Positions 59,049-64,000 of a DNA stretch of 64,000 nt are shown one piece after another (within the stretch, counting starts at the first letter, position 1; the number at the start of each line of letters is the position of its first letter). The position numbers were made by a program, and so were the translations under genes. The stretch is from UBA11524 sp963642705 (lineage in GTDB: Bacteria > Bacillota > Clostridia > Christensenellales > Aristaeellaceae): contig CAVIHU010000003.1 in the NCBI GenBank assembly GCA_963642705.1, positions 62,001 through 126,000 on the forward strand, read 5' to 3'. Under the pieces are notes generated by a model, which searched no databases, was not told the DNA's origin, and saw nothing but the letters and a program-made list of their open reading frames with translations.

Positions 59049-59975
59049 TTACTTCCTGTTCTTTTCCCTGGCACGCTTGTCATTGATGATTTTCATGTGC
59101 TCGGCGGTGATGAGCTCGACATTGTTTTCCTTTGCCCACTGCACGCAGCCCTTTAGCACGACCGCAAGGAACACACGCGGCACGCCGAGGATGGTTTCGA
59201 GCGCATCATCTGTGAACTTGACCTTGTCATCGGCGCGATCAGCGGCATAGCGGACGGAAGCGAGGGTCGCCTTGCGCACCTGCAGCAGCTCGGCGCGCAT
59301 GCGTGTCTTGCGGTGAAACCAGAAATTCTTGGAATCGCGGTAGCCGTAATCGACCGGCAGGGGCGGGAAGTCCTTCGCACGCACACCGTTGATGATGGCA
59401 TCGCTGTACTTCTTCTTCATCAGGATGCGGTCAACGCGGAGGATAAAGTGTGCGCCGAACTTGCTGGTGATGCCGTTGAAATCATGGTACGGCGGCTCGT
59501 AGCCGTTCAGCACGCCGGGCAAATCCTTGTCCGCGCCATCCAGCTCACGCACCCATGTGCATTCGATGGCTTGAATGGCGTCCGTCAGCACCATCGGGCG
59601 CTGTTCACCGGTTTCTTCTTCGATGCTGCTCTTTTCGAGGCGGAAGTTGCACTTGGGCATCTTGTCCGAAGGCTTGTCGCCCGGCCAGGAGAGCTTGACG
59701 GCTTCCTTGAACGTCTTGGGTTTGTCATCGATGAAATTCAGAGCACACTTGCCGTTTCGGAGGATGTTCTGCGCGGTGTTGGAGGAGTTGCGGCAGCTCA
59801 GCAGCATGGCATAGAAGGATTTTCCCGCCACATAATATGGCTGCACGAGTGAATAGGGACCGAGGGTCGTCTGACCATCCTCACACAGGGTGCTGATGAT
59901 GACGGTCGGCATGGGAAAGAAGAGGGAAGTCTGGTAAAAGTTGTCCACAATCCGGAGATTTTCAAAGCTGCTCAT
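59049..59975 (-). CDS. Flavin-reductase-like protein with C-terminal PCP_red-like domain
   Basis: A 308-residue protein. The first 210 residues fit the split-barrel FMN-binding fold of flavin reductase-like proteins (PTVIISTLCEDGQTTLGPYSLVQPYYV, then SCRNSSNTAQNILRNGKCALNF). The last 45 residues (FTDDALETILGVPRVFLAVVLKG...ITAEHMKII) resemble the PCP_red helical domain found in protochlorophyllide-reductase-related proteins and various ferredoxin-like proteins. It probably handles electrons in the cytoplasm. Start ATG at 59975 follows AAGGAG; the open frame extends upstream into the promoter and is not used. Monocistronic, with an extended -10 box at 60078. Confidence 0.8.
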   Translation of the reverse strand: MSSFENLRIVDNFYQTSLFFPMPTVIISTLCEDGQTTLGPYSLVQPYYVAGKSFYAMLLSCRNSSNTAQNILRNGKCALNFIDDKPKTFKEAVKLSWPGDKPSDKMPKCNFRLEKSSIEEETGEQRPMVLTDAIQAIECTWVRELDGADKDLPGVLNGYEPPYHDFNGITSKFGAHFILRVDRILMKKKYSDAIINGVRAKDFPPLPVDYGYRDSKNFWFHRKTRMRAELLQVRKATLASVRYAADRADDKVKFTDDALETILGVPRVFLAVVLKGCVQWAKENNVELITAEHMKIINDKRAREKNRK

Positions 59976-60077
59976 AGGGCTGCTCCTTTCGATGATGTTG
60001 TTGCCGGAAATGTCGCCGTGCAATTGAACGCAGGGCACGCGAGGCTGAACGGTCGAAATGAATACCTTTATATAACC

Positions 60078-60086
60078 ATTATAGCA
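60078..60086 (-). promoter_or_regulatory. Extended -10 promoter of the flavin-reductase-like gene
   Basis: Reverse-strand TGC-TATAAT (TATAAT at 60078-60083); no convincing -35 box. Confidence 0.55.
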
Positions 60087-60129
60087 CATTTGACGCGCAA
60101 ATGCACAAAAATAATCAATTTCACACGCA

Positions 60130-60171
60130 AAAACTGTCCGCCGCACCGGTTCATCATGCCGGCGCGGCGGA
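60130..60171 (-). terminator. Terminator of the ABC exporter operon
   Basis: CCGCCGCACCGG / CCGGCGCGGCGG stem (about 60138-60170). On the reverse strand it is followed by ACAGTTTTT. Confidence 0.75.
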
Positions 60172-60189
60172 TTTTTATGCAATTCCGGG

Positions 60190-61995
60190 TTACCCTTCCG
60201 TGAAGCCCTGCTCGCGTGCCTGCGCGGTGTAGAGGTCGTAATAGGCGCCGTGCCTGGCCATCAGCTCATCGTGCGAGCCTTCCTCCATGATGCCTTGATT
60301 GCCGATGTAGAGGATGCGGTCGCAGTTCTTGATGGTGGACAGGCGGTGCGCGATGATGAAGGATGTACGTCCCTTCAGCAGCGCCTGAATGCCGTCCTGC
60401 AGCAGCTTTTCAGTCTTGGTGTCGATGGAGGATGTTGCTTCGTCCAGGATGAGGATACGCGGGTCGCTCAGCAGCGTGCGTGCGAAGGCAATCAGCTGCT
60501 TCTGTCCCTGCGAGAGGCTGCCGCCGCGCTCGTTCACGCTTGTCTGATACTTCTGCGGCATCTCCTGGATGAAGTCATCCGCGCGGACAACGGCGGCGGC
60601 GCGACGAACCTCGTCATCGGTCGCATCGAGGCGGCCGTAGCGGATGTTGTCCATCAGCGTGCCGGAAAAGATGAAGGAATCCTGCAGCATGATGCCCAGC
60701 TGCGAGCGCAGGGAGTGAAGCGTCACATTGGTGATATCATGCCTGACACCGTTTTCATCCGTCAGGGTAATGGAGCCGCTGCGCAGGTCGTAGAAGCGGC
60801 AGAGCAGGTTGACGATGGTCGATTTGCCTGCGCCTGTCGGTCCGACCAGCGCAATGCTTTCGCCTGCCTTGACGTGCAGAGAAACATTTTTAAGGACTGT
60901 CTGCCCTTCCTCGTAACCGAAGGTGATGTCGTTGTAGTCGACCTCGCCGGTGATGGGCGGAAGCTCTCCTGCATCGGGCTTATCGTCAATCACAACCGGC
61001 TCGTCCATCGTCTCGAAGATGCGTTCCAGATATGCCAGATTGTTCACGAAGCTGTTGTAGATGTTTGCGAGGTTCGTGATGGGCTGCCAGAAGCGGCTGA
61101 CGTACTGACCCATGGCGAGGATGACGCCGAAGGACACGACCGTACCGCCGAGCCAGTATACGCCGGCATAGTACATGATGGTGAAAACAATCTGTGTGAT
61201 GATTTCCGACGACAGCCAGACGCTGTTGGAGATGTAAATCGCCTTCATCCAGGCATCATGGCAGGCGTTCGCGAGGCGCTGCATGATGGAGCAGTTGACC
61301 TCCTGCCGTGCGAAGAGCTGACTGACGCGCACGCCGTCAATTGATTCGGCTAAATAGGCGTTGTAGTTGCTGTTTTTGTTCGACTGATTCTGCCATGCCC
61401 GGCGCTGACGGGGCTTGAGCGTCACAATGATGGCAACGAACACCGGCAGTCCGGCAACGACAATCGTTGCAAGCGTCGGCTCGGTCGTGTACATGTAGAT
61501 GATGATGAAGATGATGTTGATGATTTCAAGAATGGAGTTGATGATGCCATTGGAGAGAATGTCGGAAACGGAGTTCACGTAATTGATGACGCGCACGAGG
61601 ATTTTTCCGGCGGGGCGGCTGTCGTAGTAGGAAAACGGCAGCTTCTGCAGATGTGCGAAAAGATCCTTGCGGATGTCGTAGATGATTTCCTGGCTGACAT
61701 ACGCCATCATACGCGAGCGGATGACCGTGAACACGATGCCGATGAGGATGATGCCGACAAAGGCGAGCGCCATATTCAGCAGAAGCTGCACATCACCGGT
61801 GGGCACGGCAACGTCCATGACGGTCTGCGTGATTTTCGGGACGGCAAGGCTGCTGACGGAGGCAAGCGAGGACAGCAACAGCGCAAGCAGCATCTTCCAC
61901 TTGTGCCTGCCGATGTAGTGACCGACGCGCTTCAGGTGCTTCATGTCAAACGGGGTTTCAAGGCGTTCGTCCACATCAAACTTATTGCGTGCCAT
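60190..61995 (-). CDS. Heterodimeric ABC exporter subunit with canonical Walker B Glu
   Basis: A 601-residue half-transporter of the ABC exporter type: six helices in the N-terminal 320 residues and a nucleotide-binding domain after about 350. Walker A is GPTGAGKST, Walker B ILILDEATSSID with the catalytic Glu, the H-loop is IIAHRLST, but the signature reads LSQGQ instead of LSGGQ. It starts one base after the upstream partner stops, so the two form one operon and one pump. Relatives (BmrCD, TM287/288, LmrCD) export drugs or lipids. Confidence 0.93.
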   Translation of the reverse strand: MARNKFDVDERLETPFDMKHLKRVGHYIGRHKWKMLLALLLSSLASVSSLAVPKITQTVMDVAVPTGDVQLLLNMALAFVGIILIGIVFTVIRSRMMAYVSQEIIYDIRKDLFAHLQKLPFSYYDSRPAGKILVRVINYVNSVSDILSNGIINSILEIINIIFIIIYMYTTEPTLATIVVAGLPVFVAIIVTLKPRQRRAWQNQSNKNSNYNAYLAESIDGVRVSQLFARQEVNCSIMQRLANACHDAWMKAIYISNSVWLSSEIITQIVFTIMYYAGVYWLGGTVVSFGVILAMGQYVSRFWQPITNLANIYNSFVNNLAYLERIFETMDEPVVIDDKPDAGELPPITGEVDYNDITFGYEEGQTVLKNVSLHVKAGESIALVGPTGAGKSTIVNLLCRFYDLRSGSITLTDENGVRHDITNVTLHSLRSQLGIMLQDSFIFSGTLMDNIRYGRLDATDDEVRRAAAVVRADDFIQEMPQKYQTSVNERGGSLSQGQKQLIAFARTLLSDPRILILDEATSSIDTKTEKLLQDGIQALLKGRTSFIIAHRLSTIKNCDRILYIGNQGIMEEGSHDELMARHGAYYDLYTAQAREQGFTEG

Positions 61996-61996
61996 G

Positions 61997-63748
61997 TCAC
62001 ATCACCTCCTTGTTTGCCACGCCCGGCTCGATGCCGTTCTGGAGGCAGTATGTCTCGTAATAATACCCCTTCTGACGGAGCAGCTCCTCATGTGTGCCGC
62101 GCTCGGTGATGATGCCATCCTTGAGAATCAGGATGAGGTCAGCATCCTTGACGGACGAGATGCGCTGCGCGATGATGATTTTCGTGCAGGCATAGGGGAG
62201 CTCGCGGAGCTGCGACTGAATGTACTTTTCAGTTTCCATGTCGACAGCGGAAGTCGTGTCATCCATGACGAGGATGCCGGGCTTGACGGCAAGCGCACGG
62301 GCAAGCGCGATGCGCTGCTTCTGTCCGCCGGAAAGACCGACGCCGCGTTCGCCGATGATGGTATCGTAGCCTTCCGAGAGCGCATGGATGAATTCCTCCG
62401 CATCGGCGCGGCGAGCAAAATCGTGCACTTCATCCTCTGTCAGCGACTGGTCACCGAAGGCGATGTTGCCTTCAACCGTGTCGGAGAAGAGGAAAACATC
62501 CTGCGTGGCGGTGCCGATGCCGTCGCGGAGCTGCTGGAGCTTCCAGCGGCGGATATCGCAGCCGTCCACCGAGATGCTGCCACTGGTGACGTCATAGCAC
62601 CGCGCGAGCAGCTGAATCAACGTCGTTTTGCCGGAACCGGTCGGTCCCATGACGGCGATGGTTTGCCCGGACCTGGCGGAGAAGGTGATGTCCGTGAGCA
62701 CGTTCTGCTTGCCGTAGGAGAAGGATACATGGTCAAACGCAATGGCACCCTCAACGCGCTCATGGTCGGCCGCACAGGAGCTGTCTACAATCTGCGGCTT
62801 GGAGATTTCAATCTCCATGACCTTGTTGGAGCAGGTGATGAAGCGCTGCCAGTCGTTAAGCAGGTTGCCGAGCTGACGCATGGGCACGCTCAGCGTCCAT
62901 GCGAGCGAAGTGAAGATGGTCAGGTCGCCGGCAGTCATACCGTCTGTAATCATCAGATATCCGCCGAAGAAGACGGTCAGCAGCGTCATGGCGTTGGCAA
63001 GAATCTCGATGAATGGATAGAAGGAAAGCCAGCGCTTGTTGATGTCGAGGTTCGCATTGAGGAAGGCGCAGGAACGCTGGTCGAAGCGCTCCTTCTCATA
63101 ATCCTCGCGGGCAAACGCCTTGACAACGCGGTTCGCGGCGATATTTTCCTGCGCGTTGGCATTCATGTCGCTCATCTTGTCGCGCATGTCCACGAACATA
63201 CGCCTTGCACCCTTCGAATAGACCTTCGTAATGAGCATCAGCAGGGGCGTGACACAGACCATCGCGAGCGCAAGCTTCCAATTCACGGTGAACAGGTAGA
63301 TGGACGAGCCGATGAACATGACGATGCTGTCGATCGCCATGTAATCGATGTAGGAGAGGAAGTGACGGCACCAGTCCGTGTCGGAGGAAAGGCGCGTCAT
63401 CAGGTCACCGCTGCGGTGAAGGTCGAAAAAGCGATGATCCTGATACTGCAGGCGCGTGAACAGCCGCGTACGCAGGTTCATCAGCACGTTTTGCGATGTA
63501 TGCTCCAGCGTGATGACCATCAGGTAGCGCAGTCCCTCACGGACGAGCTTGACGATCAACATTGTCAGCAGCAGCGGCACAAGCGGTTCAGGGTTCTGCG
63601 CCGTGATGACATCATCCATCAGCAGCTTTGTCAGGTATGGGTTGATCAGCAGCATCAGTGAGGTCGCGGCACTGATGATCAGCGCCATGATGTGCCACTT
63701 ATGGTAGCGCTTGTCCATCAGGCTCCACAGCCATTTGATATTTTGCAT
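61997..63748 (-). CDS. Heterodimeric ABC exporter subunit with degenerate Walker B
   Basis: A 583-residue half-transporter with the same layout. Walker A GPTGSGKTT and signature LSGGQKQR are standard, but Walker B is ILVMDDTTSAVD: the catalytic Glu is Asp, and the switch region is IIAQRISS with Gln in place of the H-loop His. These are the changes that make one of the two ATP sites of heterodimeric exporters inactive. Its signature completes the active site of the 601-residue partner. It starts three bases after the partial gene at the window end. Confidence 0.93.
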   Translation of the reverse strand: MQNIKWLWSLMDKRYHKWHIMALIISAATSLMLLINPYLTKLLMDDVITAQNPEPLVPLLLTMLIVKLVREGLRYLMVITLEHTSQNVLMNLRTRLFTRLQYQDHRFFDLHRSGDLMTRLSSDTDWCRHFLSYIDYMAIDSIVMFIGSSIYLFTVNWKLALAMVCVTPLLMLITKVYSKGARRMFVDMRDKMSDMNANAQENIAANRVVKAFAREDYEKERFDQRSCAFLNANLDINKRWLSFYPFIEILANAMTLLTVFFGGYLMITDGMTAGDLTIFTSLAWTLSVPMRQLGNLLNDWQRFITCSNKVMEIEISKPQIVDSSCAADHERVEGAIAFDHVSFSYGKQNVLTDITFSARSGQTIAVMGPTGSGKTTLIQLLARCYDVTSGSISVDGCDIRRWKLQQLRDGIGTATQDVFLFSDTVEGNIAFGDQSLTEDEVHDFARRADAEEFIHALSEGYDTIIGERGVGLSGGQKQRIALARALAVKPGILVMDDTTSAVDMETEKYIQSQLRELPYACTKIIIAQRISSVKDADLILILKDGIITERGTHEELLRQKGYYYETYCLQNGIEPGVANKEVM

Positions 63749-63751
63749 GCG

Positions 63752-64000
63752 TTACTCCTTGCCAAGGGTGCGGATGATCTCCGCAGTCACAAAGTCGGCA
63801 ATATGTTCCTTCCATTCGTCATCGGGATGCACCTCGCCGTGCAGGCGCGCCGTTTCGCGGTCAAAGCCGCTTCCGTAGAAGCTGTCGATGCAGTGAACGC
63901 CTGTTTTTTCAGCAACCCGGCAGATAATGTGCCGCTTGAGCAGCCCGTGCTTTTCGTCCATCCATATTTGATCGGTGTATGTCTGCAGCGGCGTCGCAAG
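63752..64000 (-). CDS. C-terminal part of a gene cut by the window end
   Basis: The frame is open to the last base, so the N-terminus lies outside the window. The visible 82 residues end in HIICRVAEKTGVHCIDSFYG and LHGEVHPDDEWKEHIADFVTAEI. The HPDD...HIADFV pattern loosely resembles the final His block of SGNH/GDSL hydrolases, but this is weak evidence. It directly precedes the ABC exporter pair by three bases, so it belongs to the same operon. Confidence 0.6.
   Translation of the reverse strand, partial: LATPLQTYTDQIWMDEKHGLLKRHIICRVAEKTGVHCIDSFYGSGFDRETARLHGEVHPDDEWKEHIADFVTAEIIRTLGKE

Noticed and set aside
1..64000. tRNA, rRNA, prophage or insertion-sequence genes
   Set aside because: No cloverleaf with T-loop GTTCGA, no rRNA motifs, and no integrase, transposase or phage structural protein was found on either strand.

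Overview
The window looks like a chromosomal segment of a moderately GC-rich, carbohydrate-degrading anaerobe of the class Clostridia (Bacillota), probably a gut or rumen commensal. The evidence is the secA-prfB pair, strong AGGAGG ribosome binding sites with ATG/GTG starts, sigma-A-type promoters, families largely confined to Clostridia (DUF1836, DUF3842, DUF5696), a DivIC/FtsB-like protein, DegV, LuxS, and several ABC sugar permeases with no ATPase beside them. Genus cannot be assigned from sequence reading alone; Christensenellales or Oscillospirales relatives are my guess. I found no tRNA, rRNA, CRISPR array, prophage or intact insertion sequence.

Layout. 1-15.5 kb is mostly housekeeping and envelope genes: a hypothetical protein, a DivIC/FtsB-like protein, a Ppx/GppA phosphatase, a small lipoprotein, phosphoglucomutase (reverse), an anchored CARDB-type surface protein, a YesL-like membrane protein, a methyltransferase, an operon of hslO, a helical-repeat protein and a zinc-ribbon/TPR/chitobiase-C-domain membrane protein, then an XRE regulator, DegV and a DUF1836 regulator with back-to-back promoters. 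15.7-36.2 kb is one long forward carbohydrate region: a secreted GH26 mannanase with a CBM35-like module; an eight-gene run of a lectin/solute-binding fusion, a permease pair, an NHL-propeller protein, a YIP1-family protein, a DUF5696 protein and a second permease pair; a secreted protein with three copies of an unrecognised module; another solute-binding protein; and two overlapping cytoplasmic CE2-like deacetylases. My reading is that acetylated beta-mannan or a similar hemicellulose is cut outside, captured and imported by the ABC components, and deacetylated inside. The importer ATPase must be encoded elsewhere.

36.2-48.2 kb is on the reverse strand: guaB, a third solute-binding protein, two overlapping CobW/G3E GTPases (one with a His-rich metal-binding tract), gtrA, tsaD, a TIGR01906 membrane protein, prfB without the usual programmed frameshift, and secA. 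48.2-53.8 kb holds luxS, a metallophosphoesterase, a transglutaminase-like protein, an alpha/beta hydrolase, a membrane protein, an RfbD-like reductase, a decayed macrodomain gene and a DUF3842 gene.

53.9-57.5 kb is a likely secreted toxin-immunity module: a DUF6273/TPR protein, a Sec-exported protein ending in an LHH-type HNH nuclease, and a SUKH (SMI1/KNR4) immunity protein. 57.5-64 kb is reverse: a GH4 enzyme with the CHEV motif of alpha-galacturonidases, a flavin-reductase-like protein with an extra C-terminal domain, a heterodimeric ABC exporter whose two halves show complementary degenerate ATPase motifs, and a gene cut by the window end.

Between genes there are four short tandem arrays, a dispersed intergenic element seen twice (about 33.9 and 49.7 kb), many terminator hairpins, and several promoters sharing an extended TGnTATAAT -10 box.
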